A DNA stretch of 64,000 nt. Source: JACCZX01 sp038216465. Lineage in GTDB: Bacteria > Pseudomonadota > Gammaproteobacteria > Burkholderiales > Burkholderiaceae_F. Positions 41,015 through 50,460 of this stretch are shown here, piece after piece; position 1 is the first letter of the stretch; each line of letters starts with the position of its first letter. Both the position numbers and the translations under genes were made by a program. The notes beneath the pieces are model-generated. The model worked only from the letters and a program-made list of their open reading frames with translations, was not told the origin of the DNA and did no database searches. The stretch covers positions 496,001 to 560,000 of the forward strand of contig JBBQQC010000001.1 of assembly GCA_038216465.1 (NCBI GenBank). Direction: 5' to 3'.

Positions 41015-42685
41015 GTGTCAGAGAAATCGCCGAGTTCGACCCCAGTCGTTCGCCATTTCAGGCAGATCCTGCTGTGGCCACTGCAACTGATGCCGATTCC
41101 GCCGGGCTCGCGGTTGCGCGAACACTGGGAAGTGGTCGATCGCGAAGGCGGCGGTAACCAGTGGCGCGCGCTGCTTGACGAATACGCGCCGGACGGCAAG
41201 AAGTTCGGACTGCGCCACTACAGCGAGTTCGTTTCGTTTCTCCCATACGTGCAGCGCTTTCTGTACGGTGAGAGCCGCGCGCAGAAGGAACGCGCAAACC
41301 GGGACGTAGAACCGGGCAGTTCGCCGATACGCGTTTTCCGGCGGCACGACGTCGCGTCGGTGCGAATGGTGACGCACGCGGGCGCTGTACCGATCGTTTT
41401 GTCGATCGCGCACATCGATCTCTATTTCTTCTACGACATCGATGTCGTGATGCTGAACGTCGAAGTCTATGGTGACAACCTGGAGCTGTCGCAAGCTCAG
41501 GAGTTGTTGTATCGGTTCGGCCGCGCCTACCCGGCCGGCTGGGATGAAAATGGCGATGGACTGCACTGCCTGCGCAGCCTCGAATGGCTGGCGGCGGACG
41601 GCGCGGTACTGGCGAAATCGGATTCCGGCGATCGCGGAAAATTCCTATCGTTTGTCGCAGAGCATCGGTCGCCGCGCATCAGCTCGCATTGGGCGTTTTT
41701 GCTGCAGCCGTTGGTGGTTGATCACGCGGATCCGCTGGCCGAGGTTCGGTGCCGACAGATCGAGTACTACCGCATGCCGGTAATGGGCCTGGTCGCGGTC
41801 GATACGCCGCGCGAGCTTTCGCGTAACGATTTCATTCGCCTCGGCTTGGTCGTCGGCGCCAGCAGTGCGCAGACGTTGCCTTATTCGGAGCGCCACTTGG
41901 CGGATTTTGAGCAGCGCTACTGCTATGACCGCTTCTGGTGCGAGGTCGGCCCATCGCCGAACACACGCTATCTGGCAAGCGGCCAGGCGCTTGTGGTCGT
42001 GGGGGACGCGCAATCAAAATATTTCCTGGATGCGGAAAGCGGCGTGCTGGCTCAATTCCGGCACCAACACTTCCTGCTTTTTCTGATCGCCCACTTTCAG
42101 CGCGCCGCGCTGTTGATGTTTTCCGATCGCCTGGCGGAAGCTTTGAAGCGGCTGCACATTGGAGTTGCTGAGTCGGTAAAGCGCTTCAAGCGTGCGATCC
42201 GACAGCAATTCGAGATCTTCTTGCGCTTCACGCACCGCTACTGGTTTCACGAAGTATCCGAGCAGTCGCAGGTGCGCTCGCTGTTCGAGCTGACCGGCAA
42301 TCATTTGAAACTCGACGCCCTGTATCAGGAAGTCAAGGACGAGATGTACAGCATGGATCAATACCTGGAAAGCGATAGTGTGCGGCGCCAGGCCAACACG
42401 GTGCTGCGACTGACTGTGGTCACGACGTTCGGCCTGATCGGTACCGTTACTACCGGCGTTCTCGGAATGAACCTGATCGGTATGACCGAGGTTCCGGTAA
42501 TCGACAAGGTCGTCTTTTTCGTGCTGGTACTTGCGCCGATAACATTTCTGACGTTCTACACAATCGTCAAATCGCGCCGCTTGTCCGACTTCCTCGACGT
42601 GCTTTCCGACGAAAGCGTATCGGCGCGTGCCAAGCTGTTGGCACTCCTCGACGTCTGGCGCAAGAAAAAACCGCAAGCAGACTAG
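41015..42685 (+). CDS. CorA-like membrane protein with a large N-terminal soluble domain
   Basis: About 556 residues from GTG 41015 (GGGAAA upstream; ATG 40970 would be an alternative). The first 360 residues are soluble and contain YFFYDIDVVMLNVEVYGDNL and YRMPVMGLVAVDTPRELSRN. The last 150 residues carry long helices (FKRAIRQQFEIFLRFTHRYW), then two transmembrane helices with GTVTTGVLGMNLIG, where GMN is the CorA/Mrs2/ZntB Mg2+-selectivity motif. It is longer than CorA (~320 residues) and its N-terminus is not the ordinary CorA cytoplasmic domain. It may be a divalent-cation channel with a novel sensor domain. Confidence 0.75.
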   Translation: MSEKSPSSTPVVRHFRQILLWPLQLMPIPPGSRLREHWEVVDREGGGNQWRALLDEYAPDGKKFGLRHYSEFVSFLPYVQRFLYGESRAQKERANRDVEPGSSPIRVFRRHDVASVRMVTHAGAVPIVLSIAHIDLYFFYDIDVVMLNVEVYGDNLELSQAQELLYRFGRAYPAGWDENGDGLHCLRSLEWLAADGAVLAKSDSGDRGKFLSFVAEHRSPRISSHWAFLLQPLVVDHADPLAEVRCRQIEYYRMPVMGLVAVDTPRELSRNDFIRLGLVVGASSAQTLPYSERHLADFEQRYCYDRFWCEVGPSPNTRYLASGQALVVVGDAQSKYFLDAESGVLAQFRHQHFLLFLIAHFQRAALLMFSDRLAEALKRLHIGVAESVKRFKRAIRQQFEIFLRFTHRYWFHEVSEQSQVRSLFELTGNHLKLDALYQEVKDEMYSMDQYLESDSVRRQANTVLRLTVVTTFGLIGTVTTGVLGMNLIGMTEVPVIDKVVFFVLVLAPITFLTFYTIVKSRRLSDFLDVLSDESVSARAKLLALLDVWRKKKPQAD

Positions 42686-42697
42686 ACGTCGGACAAC

Positions 42698-43879
42698 ATG
42701 GCGATGCGATCGCGGCCGAAGTGGTTCACGGTTCATCGCTGGCTGGGGACCTGCATCGGCATATGGTTCGCGCTGGTCGGACTCAGCGGCGCCATCCTGG
42801 TTTTTGAAGATCCGATTGATGCATGGCTCAATCCCAGATTGCTGACCACCGCAGCACGCGGTCAGCAACTGAGCGCACAGACGATCGTCGAGCACGCGGA
42901 AGCCGAATACCCGCTGGGTCTGGTCGAGAAGATCAGGTTTCCGGCCAGTCAGGGCGAGGTCTACCGGCTGACGATGCGTGCGAGGCCTCGGCGCGTCGGC
43001 GCCGAGCGCATCGAAGCGATGTTCGATCCGGTTTCAGGCATCTACCTCGGATCACGCTCGCTCGAATCGCTCGGGATTGCGCCGCCCGATCTGCTGCGAA
43101 CGCTATACGAGTTTCATCGCAATGTGCTGCTCGGCAATCCCGGCTCGAACATCGTCGGCATCGCCGGGCTGCTGCTGCTGACCTCGGCGATCACAGGCAT
43201 CGTGCTGGCCGCGCCGCGCACACGCGCCGCGCTAAGGCGTCTGGTGTCGGTCAATCCACGCACGTCGTCGACGCGAATCGCGTTCGACTTTCACCGATCA
43301 ACCGGCGTCGTATTCGCGCTCACTCTTCTGCTGGCAACACTGACCGGTGCCACGCTGGTCTATGTCAACTACGTACGCGACATCGTCAGCTTGTTTTCGA
43401 ATGTCGCGCCATTTCCGACAATTCCATGGCAACCGCAGAATGCCGGCGAGCCGCTGCAGCTCGACCGCGTGATCGCCGATGTTAGGCAGCGTTTTCCGCA
43501 GCACACACTGCTCGAAGTGCACGGCTCACCGCGCCAGATGGCGGGCCATCTGTATTACCTGAAGCGTTCGGGCGACGTCCACCGGCTCGGCGACACCATC
43601 GCGTGGATCAATCCACTGAGCGGCGAAATGATGATTGAGCGCAGTCCGCGTACGCGCACACTCGGCGAAGGCTTCATGCACTGGCTGTTCCCGCTTCACA
43701 GCGGCACCGCCTTTGGGACCGCCGGCCAGGTGGCGATGTCTGCCACCGGCATCGTGCCGTTGCTGCTGGTATTTACGGGCCTCTGGGTCTGGCTGCGGAA
43801 GCGCCGCGGCGAACGAATTTCCCGAGAGAAAAAAGTCGCGCGCTTGCAGCTCGTGCGCTCCAGCACGGTGCAGCCTTAA
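42698..43879 (+). CDS. PepSY-associated transmembrane protein
   Basis: 393 residues with four membrane helices at about 13-35, 145-170, 200-225 and 350-370. Features: FTVHRWLGTCIGIWFALVGL (the conserved HRW.G start), two PepSY-like periplasmic domains with LEVHGSPRQM and DTIAWINPLSGE, LYEFHRNVLLGNPGSNIVGI, and the FMHWLFPLHSGTAFG motif with heme- or metal-ligand-type histidines. The family includes siderophore/iron-uptake reductases. It ends 4 bases into the convergent MFS gene. Directly preceded by the CorA-like gene (12 bases), so it could share an operon. Confidence 0.88.
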   Translation: MAMRSRPKWFTVHRWLGTCIGIWFALVGLSGAILVFEDPIDAWLNPRLLTTAARGQQLSAQTIVEHAEAEYPLGLVEKIRFPASQGEVYRLTMRARPRRVGAERIEAMFDPVSGIYLGSRSLESLGIAPPDLLRTLYEFHRNVLLGNPGSNIVGIAGLLLLTSAITGIVLAAPRTRAALRRLVSVNPRTSSTRIAFDFHRSTGVVFALTLLLATLTGATLVYVNYVRDIVSLFSNVAPFPTIPWQPQNAGEPLQLDRVIADVRQRFPQHTLLEVHGSPRQMAGHLYYLKRSGDVHRLGDTIAWINPLSGEMMIERSPRTRTLGEGFMHWLFPLHSGTAFGTAGQVAMSATGIVPLLLVFTGLWVWLRKRRGERISREKKVARLQLVRSSTVQP

Positions 43880-45228
43880 ATGCCCCTCGGCGCCTGGGGC
43901 ACCGGCTCAAAATTAACCGCCGGCGAGTCATCCTCGACGCGCGGCAGGACGCGCGTCGTTCGAATCACGGTCTGGCGCCACGCCAGCGCCGCCAGCACCA
44001 GCGCCGTAGCGCCGGCAAACAGCAACGACGAACGCAATCCGTAATGCTCGCCGAGCCACCCACCGAGCAGCGCGCCAGGTCCGGCGGGCAACAGGATTAA
44101 CCAGCGCATCGTGCTCGTCATGCGGCCGAGCAGCGGCGCGGGAGTGACCGCCTGGCGCATTGCCAGGAACGTGATGAAGATCAGCACCGCGCCGACACCG
44201 AACATCATCAGCATCGTCGCAAACATCAAGACCCCGGGCGCCGATGCCGGCGCGATCGCTCCGAGCAGCCAACCTGCTCCGCAGATCGCGATGCCGAGCA
44301 CCAACGTTGGACCGGGGCCGAGTCGACGCGAGATCCGATTGCCCACCGTGCTCGATGCGATGGTGCCGACACCCAGTCCGACGAAGCACAAACCGACCGC
44401 GCCTTCAGACAACCCCAGAATGCGCGTTGCAAACAGGATCTGCACCACGAGTGCGGCGTGATGGCACATTTGCCAGACGCCGACGATGCACGCCATCGTC
44501 ACCAGCAAGCGGTGCTGCGCCACAAAGCGGAGTCCGGCGCGCATCGCCGGCCAGAACCGCGACGCCGCCAGCTGCGCGCCCTCCTGCACCTGAATGCCGC
44601 GCAGGATCGCCGCCGAAATCGCCAGCAGCACTGCGTCCGCGAGCAGTGCGATCGGCGCTCCCACCAGTTTGATCAGGACGCCCGCCGCGCCCGGGCCGGC
44701 GACATCGGCCGACGACGCGGCCAACGCGTTCTTCGCATGGGCCTCGACCAGCCGCTCGCGCGCGACGACCTGCGTCAGCACGATCTGCGCAGCGCTGCCG
44801 GCGATTGTCGCCACGGTGCCGATTGCGAAACCGACGACGTAGAGCCATATCATCGACAGCCAGCCCAGCCACCACGCAAGCGGCACGCTAGCCACGACCA
44901 GCGCCAACAGCGATTCGCCGATCACATACACGGGCAGCTTCCGCACGCGGTCGAGCCAGACGCCAGCGGGCAGCGAGAACAGAACGAAGGGCACCACCTC
45001 CATCGCCGTCAGCAGACCCATCTGCGTCGGCGTGGCGTGCAGCAGCACCGCTGCCGTCAGCGGCAGCGCAAGCATCGTCACCTGACCTCCGAACGAGCTG
45101 ATCAGGATCGATGTCCATAGGCGGCGGTACGTGGCGTCGCGCAGCAGATCGTCGGGCGCGAGCCGAAGTTGCTCGATTGCGAGCGCAACGTAGCGTCGCA
45201 GCGACCACGCTGCGAAGTTGGAACTCAT
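43876..45228 (-). CDS. MFS transporter, EntS/MFS_3-type exporter
   Basis: 450 residues, twelve predicted helices. Motifs: LLRDATYRRLWTSILISSFG near the N-terminus, the A-like loop LFSLPAGVWLDRVRKLPVYV, SAAQIVLTQVVARERLVEAH, and the second half with GLGVGTIASSTVGNRISRRLG. It resembles multidrug or enterobactin exporters of the MFS_3 family. The N-terminal helices (residues about 50-125) have a decayed second copy at 57983-58138. The substrate is unknown. Confidence 0.9.
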   Translation of the reverse strand: MSSNFAAWSLRRYVALAIEQLRLAPDDLLRDATYRRLWTSILISSFGGQVTMLALPLTAAVLLHATPTQMGLLTAMEVVPFVLFSLPAGVWLDRVRKLPVYVIGESLLALVVASVPLAWWLGWLSMIWLYVVGFAIGTVATIAGSAAQIVLTQVVARERLVEAHAKNALAASSADVAGPGAAGVLIKLVGAPIALLADAVLLAISAAILRGIQVQEGAQLAASRFWPAMRAGLRFVAQHRLLVTMACIVGVWQMCHHAALVVQILFATRILGLSEGAVGLCFVGLGVGTIASSTVGNRISRRLGPGPTLVLGIAICGAGWLLGAIAPASAPGVLMFATMLMMFGVGAVLIFITFLAMRQAVTPAPLLGRMTSTMRWLILLPAGPGALLGGWLGEHYGLRSSLLFAGATALVLAALAWRQTVIRTTRVLPRVEDDSPAVNFEPVPQAPRGI

Positions 45229-45289
45229 GCAAACTATAGTTGTGTCTGACCCGGCCGAAGCTTAGCGAGTCTGCTGCAAATGAGCACGT

Positions 45290-45952
<663 letters not shown>

Positions 45953-46022
45953 GGCGGTCTGAACATATCTTCGCATGCCCGCCGCTGCAAGACAGGACAC
46001 CGCTGGAGTTCAAGGAGTACTG

Positions 46023-46976
46023 ATGGAGTTCAAGGAGTATTACAAGACGCTCGGAGTCGATCAGACCGCGAGCGCCGATCAGATCAAGAAGGCGTATCGG
46101 AAGCTCGCACGCAAATACCATCCGGACGTCAGCAAGGAAGCCAATGCGTCGGCGCAGATGGCGGAGGTCAATGAGGCGAACGCGGTGCTATCGGATCCAG
46201 AGAAGCGCGCCGCATTCGACAAACTCGCGCAGCGCCGCGCCGCGGGTGGTGAATTTCAACCGCCTCCGGGCTGGGACGCAGGATTCCAGTTCTCGGACGC
46301 GGGCGCGACCGGCGGCAACGAAGGTGATTTCAGCGAATTTTTCAACACGTTGTTCAGCCGTGCCGCGCAGGCGCGTCGCGGCGACGGAGCGCAGGCGCAG
46401 ATGCGCGGTAGCGATCATCACGCCAAAATTTCGATCGACCTGGCCGATGCGTATCACGGTGCGACGCGCCCGCTCTCGCTGCGCGAAGCGCGCCTTGATG
46501 CGTCAGGCAACGTCGTCAATGCCGAGCGCGTCCTCAACGTTCAGATTCCGAAAGGCGTCAGGGAAGGGCAAAGCATTCGCCTGCGCGGTCAGGGCAGCCC
46601 TGGCTTTAACGGCGGACCGGCCGGCGATTTGTATCTCGAGATCGGATTCGAGCCCGACGCGCGCTATCGCATCGATGGACGCGACGTCACGCAGACGCTG
46701 CCGGTCGCGCCGTGGGAGGCCGCATTGGGTGCAACCGTCGAAGTGCCGACGCCATCGGGACGCGTCGAAGTCAATGTACCGCCCGGCTCCAACAACGGCC
46801 GCAAGTTGCGGCTCAAAGGACGCGGCGTTCCAGGCCATCCGCCAGGGGATTTGTATCTGGAAATCGAGCTGGCATTACCTCCGGCCGATACCGAGCAGGC
46901 ACGCAAGTTGTATCAGACCATGGCGCGCGAGATGTCGTCGTTTAATCCGCGCGCGCAGATGGGAGCACGGCAATGA
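46023..46976 (+). CDS. cbpA: curved-DNA-binding protein CbpA (DnaJ/Hsp40 family)
   Basis: 317 residues. An N-terminal J-domain (MEFKEYYKTLGVDQTASADQ, YHPDVSKEANASAQMAEVN; the HPD tripeptide is intact), a Gly/Phe-rich middle (about 80-120) and two C-terminal substrate-binding domains (HHAKISIDLADAYHGATRPL, VNVPPGSNNGRKLRLKGRGV). There is no zinc-finger, as expected for CbpA rather than DnaJ. A co-chaperone of DnaK that also binds curved DNA. It shares ATGA with cbpM. The start codon sits in a 16-bp direct repeat that duplicates its own ribosome-binding region. Confidence 0.95.
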   Translation: MEFKEYYKTLGVDQTASADQIKKAYRKLARKYHPDVSKEANASAQMAEVNEANAVLSDPEKRAAFDKLAQRRAAGGEFQPPPGWDAGFQFSDAGATGGNEGDFSEFFNTLFSRAAQARRGDGAQAQMRGSDHHAKISIDLADAYHGATRPLSLREARLDASGNVVNAERVLNVQIPKGVREGQSIRLRGQGSPGFNGGPAGDLYLEIGFEPDARYRIDGRDVTQTLPVAPWEAALGATVEVPTPSGRVEVNVPPGSNNGRKLRLKGRGVPGHPPGDLYLEIELALPPADTEQARKLYQTMAREMSSFNPRAQMGARQ

Positions 46977-47293
46977 CACAAAGCAACGCAATGGATGCAG
47001 TGCTGATCGACGAACACACGTTGGACCTGCGCGAACTCGCTTCGGCCTGCGCGGTGGACACCGAATGGGTGGTCGAGCGCGTCGAAGCGGGTCTGCTCAC
47101 CTGTCATTCAACGGCAGGAGAGATGCGATTTGCCAGCACGCACCTGGTTCGCGCGCGCCGCATGGTGACTACCGAGCGCAGGTTCGACGCCAACCAGGAA
47201 CTCGCAGCGCTGGTGGCTGACCTGCTGGAGGAGGTCGAGCAGCTGCGCCGGCAGGTGCAGGCGACGGCCACAGCGCGCGCGACTACCATCTAG
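46973..47293 (+). CDS. cbpM: chaperone modulatory protein CbpM
   Basis: 106 residues. MerR-like helix-turn-helix fold, used to bind the J-domain of CbpA and block its DnaK stimulation: TLDLRELASACAVDTEWVVE, ERVEAGLLTCHSTAGEMRFA, LVRARRMVTTERRFDANQEL and the C-terminal coiled coil ADLLEEVEQLRRQVQ. Translationally coupled to cbpA through ATGA. Confidence 0.93.
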   Translation: MTQSNAMDAVLIDEHTLDLRELASACAVDTEWVVERVEAGLLTCHSTAGEMRFASTHLVRARRMVTTERRFDANQELAALVADLLEEVEQLRRQVQATATARATTI

Positions 47294-47302
47294 TAGCCGC
47301 CC

Positions 47303-48235
47303 ATGAAGCCCGAAGCTAAATCCGTCACGGTTCGCGAAGTCGGTCTGCGCGATGGCCTGCAGAGTATTTCGCGCGTATTGCCGACGGCGCAGAAAATCGA
47401 ATGGATCCGCGATGCGCACGCCGCGGGTCAGCGCGAGATCGAAGTCGGCTCGTTCGTTCCGGCTCGACTGCTGCCGCAGCTGGCCGATACCGACCGGTTG
47501 GTTGAGTATGCCAAGACGCTGCCCGGATTGTGCGTGTCGGTACTCGTACCCAATCTGAAAGGCGCGGAGCGCGCGATTGAGTGCGGAGCCGATCTGATGC
47601 TGCTGCCGCTATCGGCAAGCCGGGCCCATAGCCTGGCGAATCTGCGCAAGGCTCCTGAGGACGTCGTCGCCGAGATCGCTCGCATTCGCGACCTGCGCGA
47701 CGCAAAGGCATCGAAGTGCCTGATCGAAGTTGGCATCAGCACCGCGTTCGGCTGCACCCTGCAGGGCACCGTCGAGCCAGCCGAGGTGTTGCGCTTGTTG
47801 CGCGCAGTGCTGGATGCGGGCGTCGATCGGGTCGGGCTGGCCGACACCGTCGGCTACGCCGACCCTTCGATGGTGCGGGATTTGTTCGAGCAAGCGTTGC
47901 CGATCGCCGGCGACCGACTGAACTGCGGACACTTTCACGACACGCGCGGACTCGGCCTGGCCAACGTTTACGCCGCGTGGCAGGCCGGCATTACGCGCTT
48001 CGATGCATGTCTGGCCGGCATCGGCGGTTGCCCGCACGCGCCCGGTGCGAGCGGCAATGTATCGACCGAAGATGCTGTGTATCTGTTCGCCAGCATGGGC
48101 GTTTCAACCGGACAGGATTTTGATCAGTTGATCGCGCTGCGCGCCAAGGTCGCGCAATGGTTGGACGGCGAAGCGCTGCACGGTGCGCTGTGGCGCGCCG
48201 GACTGCCGAAGACGATGCTCGCCGTGACCGCATGA
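47303..48235 (+). CDS. hydroxymethylglutaryl-CoA lyase-like enzyme
   Basis: 310 residues. DRE-TIM metallolyase with all catalytic residues: the RxxLxDG-like VREVGLRDGLQ (Arg, Asp), a metal-binding GHFHDTRGLG (His-x-His) and the active-site Cys in GIGGCPHAPGASGN. It cleaves HMG-CoA to acetoacetate and acetyl-CoA or, like other relatives, citramalyl-CoA-type substrates. The next gene is a CaiB-family CoA-transferase overlapping by ATGA, which together suggest CoA transfer followed by cleavage of a branched hydroxy-dicarboxylic acid. The exact substrate is inference. Confidence 0.92.
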   Translation: MKPEAKSVTVREVGLRDGLQSISRVLPTAQKIEWIRDAHAAGQREIEVGSFVPARLLPQLADTDRLVEYAKTLPGLCVSVLVPNLKGAERAIECGADLMLLPLSASRAHSLANLRKAPEDVVAEIARIRDLRDAKASKCLIEVGISTAFGCTLQGTVEPAEVLRLLRAVLDAGVDRVGLADTVGYADPSMVRDLFEQALPIAGDRLNCGHFHDTRGLGLANVYAAWQAGITRFDACLAGIGGCPHAPGASGNVSTEDAVYLFASMGVSTGQDFDQLIALRAKVAQWLDGEALHGALWRAGLPKTMLAVTA

Positions 48236-49431
48236 ACGACGGTCAGACGCCGCAGCCACTAAGCGGCCTGCGCGTCGTCGAGTTCACGCACATGGTGATG
48301 GGGCCGACGTGCGGCATGGTGCTCGCCGACATGGGCGCTGAAGTGATCAAGGTCGAACCGATCGACGGCGATCGCACGCGCTTCCTGCTCGGCGCTGGCG
48401 CCGGCTTCTTTCCGATGTTCAATCGCAACAAGAAGAGCATCGCGATCGATCTGCGCCATGCGGCTGGCGCGCAAACGGCGCGCGAACTCGCCGCCAGCGC
48501 CGACGTCGTTCTGGAAAACTTCAAGCCGAACACGATGCACAAGTACGGGCTCGACTACGCGTCGCTGGCGAAAACGAATCCGCGCCTGATCTATGTCGGC
48601 CACAAGGGGTTTCTGCCCGGCCCGTACGAACATCGAACCGCGCTCGACGAAGTCGTGCAGATGATGGGCGGCCTCGCGTACATGACCGGCCGGCCGGGTG
48701 ATCCACTTCGTGCTGGAACTAGTGTTAACGACATCATGGGTGGCATGTTTGGCGCAATCGGCACGCTTGGCGCGTTGATTCAGCGTGGCATCACCGGCAA
48801 GGGGATGGAAGTGCAGTCGGCGCTGTTCGAGAACAACGTATTCCTGATGGGCCAGCACATGCTGCAGTACGCGGTGACCGGCAAGCATCCGGCGCCGATG
48901 CCGGCGCGCGTCAGCCCATGGGCGATCTACGACGTGTTCACCGTCCAGAATGGCGAGCAGATTTTCCTGGCTGCGGTCAGCGATGCGCAGTGGGTGACGT
49001 TCTGTGACGCGCTCGGCTATGCCGATCTGAAAGCCGACCCGACATTGCTTACCAACAATCAGCGCGTGCATCAGCGTCCGACGTTGCTGAAAACGATCAA
49101 CGACCGCCTTGCGCTTCGAACCGCCGATGAGTTGGCTGCGATATTCGAAAAGGTCGGCCTGCCGTTTGCGCCGATTCGCAAGCCCGAAGACTTGTACGAC
49201 GATCCGCATCTGAAGGCGACCGGCGGTTTGGCGGACATCGAGCTCCCGGACGGAGAGCGCGCTGGCCAGACGGTAAAGACCACCTTGTTCCCAATCACCT
49301 TGGAGGGCAAACGGCTCGGTGTGCGCATGGGTCCGCCAAAGCTCGGCGAGCACACGCGGCAGCTGCTGCACGATATCGGTTATTCGCAGGAAAAAATCGA
49401 CTCGCTGCTGGCACAGGCGGCGATTGCCTAG
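48232..49431 (+). CDS. CaiB/BaiF family (class III) CoA-transferase
   Basis: 399 residues from ATG 48232, overlapping the lyase stop in ATGA. N-terminal LSGLRVVEFTHMVMGPTCGM, GAEVIKVEPIDGDRTRFLLG, NRNKKSIAIDLR and ADVVLENFKPNTMHKYGLDY; the nucleophile Asp is Asp139 in EHRTALDEVVQMMGGLAYM. The domain with SALFENNVFLMGQHMLQYAV and GLPFAPIRKPEDLYDDPHL is typical. It transfers CoA from a donor thioester to an organic acid, probably the HMG-like acid cleaved by the lyase upstream. Confidence 0.93.
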   Translation: MNDGQTPQPLSGLRVVEFTHMVMGPTCGMVLADMGAEVIKVEPIDGDRTRFLLGAGAGFFPMFNRNKKSIAIDLRHAAGAQTARELAASADVVLENFKPNTMHKYGLDYASLAKTNPRLIYVGHKGFLPGPYEHRTALDEVVQMMGGLAYMTGRPGDPLRAGTSVNDIMGGMFGAIGTLGALIQRGITGKGMEVQSALFENNVFLMGQHMLQYAVTGKHPAPMPARVSPWAIYDVFTVQNGEQIFLAAVSDAQWVTFCDALGYADLKADPTLLTNNQRVHQRPTLLKTINDRLALRTADELAAIFEKVGLPFAPIRKPEDLYDDPHLKATGGLADIELPDGERAGQTVKTTLFPITLEGKRLGVRMGPPKLGEHTRQLLHDIGYSQEKIDSLLAQAAIA

Positions 49432-49449
49432 TTAATACCAGGAGACACA

Positions 49450-50439
49450 ATGAAAATTGCACATCAAGCATCGAAGCGCCGCACGCTGATTAGGCTCGGT
49501 GGAATCGCGCTCGGCACATCGACGTTTTGGCTGAATTTTGCGTGGAGCCAAACAAAAGTCGTCCGCTTCATCCTGCCGGTAGCAACGGCCTCCGGTGTCG
49601 ACACGATCACGCGCGCGGCGTCGCCTGCATTGTCGGCGGCGCTTGGACATCCGGTGGTCATTGATAACCAGCCGGGCGCGGGCGGCATCGTCGGAACGTC
49701 GGCGATGATCAAGTCGCCGCCCGACGGCTTCACGTTGAGCATCGTCTCCAACAATCACGTGATCTACCCGAGCGTGTACAAGTCGGTGCCGTTCGATCCA
49801 ATCAACGACATCACACCGATCGCGGTGATCGGCTCGACACCAATCGTGTTCGTCGTCAATCCGAAGGTGCCCGCGAAGGATGCGAAGGAGCTGGTCGCCC
49901 TACTGAAAGCGAAACCGGGCGGCTACAACTACGGCTCCTCTGGCAATGGAACGATCCTGCATCTGGCGGCCGAGATGTTCATGGACGAGGCGGGAGTCAA
50001 AGCCACGCATGTTCCATACAAGGGAGTCGGGCCGATGCTGACTGACCTGATCGGCGGGCAGGTCGAAATGGGCACGCTGTCGCTGCCGTCGATTCAGCAA
50101 CACCTGAAAAGCGGCGCACTACGTGCGATTGGCACCGGCACCGCGGCCCGGATCGCAGCGGCGCCCGACATCCCGACCATGACCGAGCAAGGCATGCCGG
50201 GCTACTTGGTCGAAGGATGGTTTGCGGTCATCGGGCCGGCCAAGATGCCGGCGGCCGAAGTGAAGCGAATCAACGCCGCGTTTGTAACCGCATTCGCAAC
50301 GCCCGAGGTGCGCGAACAGATGGCCAAGCAAGGCAACACGATCAACGTCAGCACGCCGGAGTTCGCCGCGCAATTTTTCCGCCAGGAAATGGCGAAGTAC
50401 GCGAAGCTCGTCAAGAAGGCCGGGGTCGAGCTGCAGTAG
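49450..50439 (+). CDS. Bug-family tripartite tricarboxylate transporter binding protein
   Basis: 329 residues, 18 bases after the CoA-transferase, with GGAGACA upstream. The N-terminus KRRTLIRLGGIALGTSTFWL has two arginines before a hydrophobic run, so export is probably Sec or Tat-like. Bug blocks: VVRFILPVATASGVDTITRA, GHPVVIDNQPGAGGIVGTSA, KSPPDGFTLSIVSNNHVIYP, THVPYKGVGPMLTDLIGGQV and PTMTEQGMPGYLVEGWFAVI. Its position implies that its ligand is the acid processed by the CoA-transferase and lyase. Confidence 0.93.
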   Translation: MKIAHQASKRRTLIRLGGIALGTSTFWLNFAWSQTKVVRFILPVATASGVDTITRAASPALSAALGHPVVIDNQPGAGGIVGTSAMIKSPPDGFTLSIVSNNHVIYPSVYKSVPFDPINDITPIAVIGSTPIVFVVNPKVPAKDAKELVALLKAKPGGYNYGSSGNGTILHLAAEMFMDEAGVKATHVPYKGVGPMLTDLIGGQVEMGTLSLPSIQQHLKSGALRAIGTGTAARIAAAPDIPTMTEQGMPGYLVEGWFAVIGPAKMPAAEVKRINAAFVTAFATPEVREQMAKQGNTINVSTPEFAAQFFRQEMAKYAKLVKKAGVELQ

Positions 50440-50460
50440 TGCACAGTGTGACGGTTGCAC

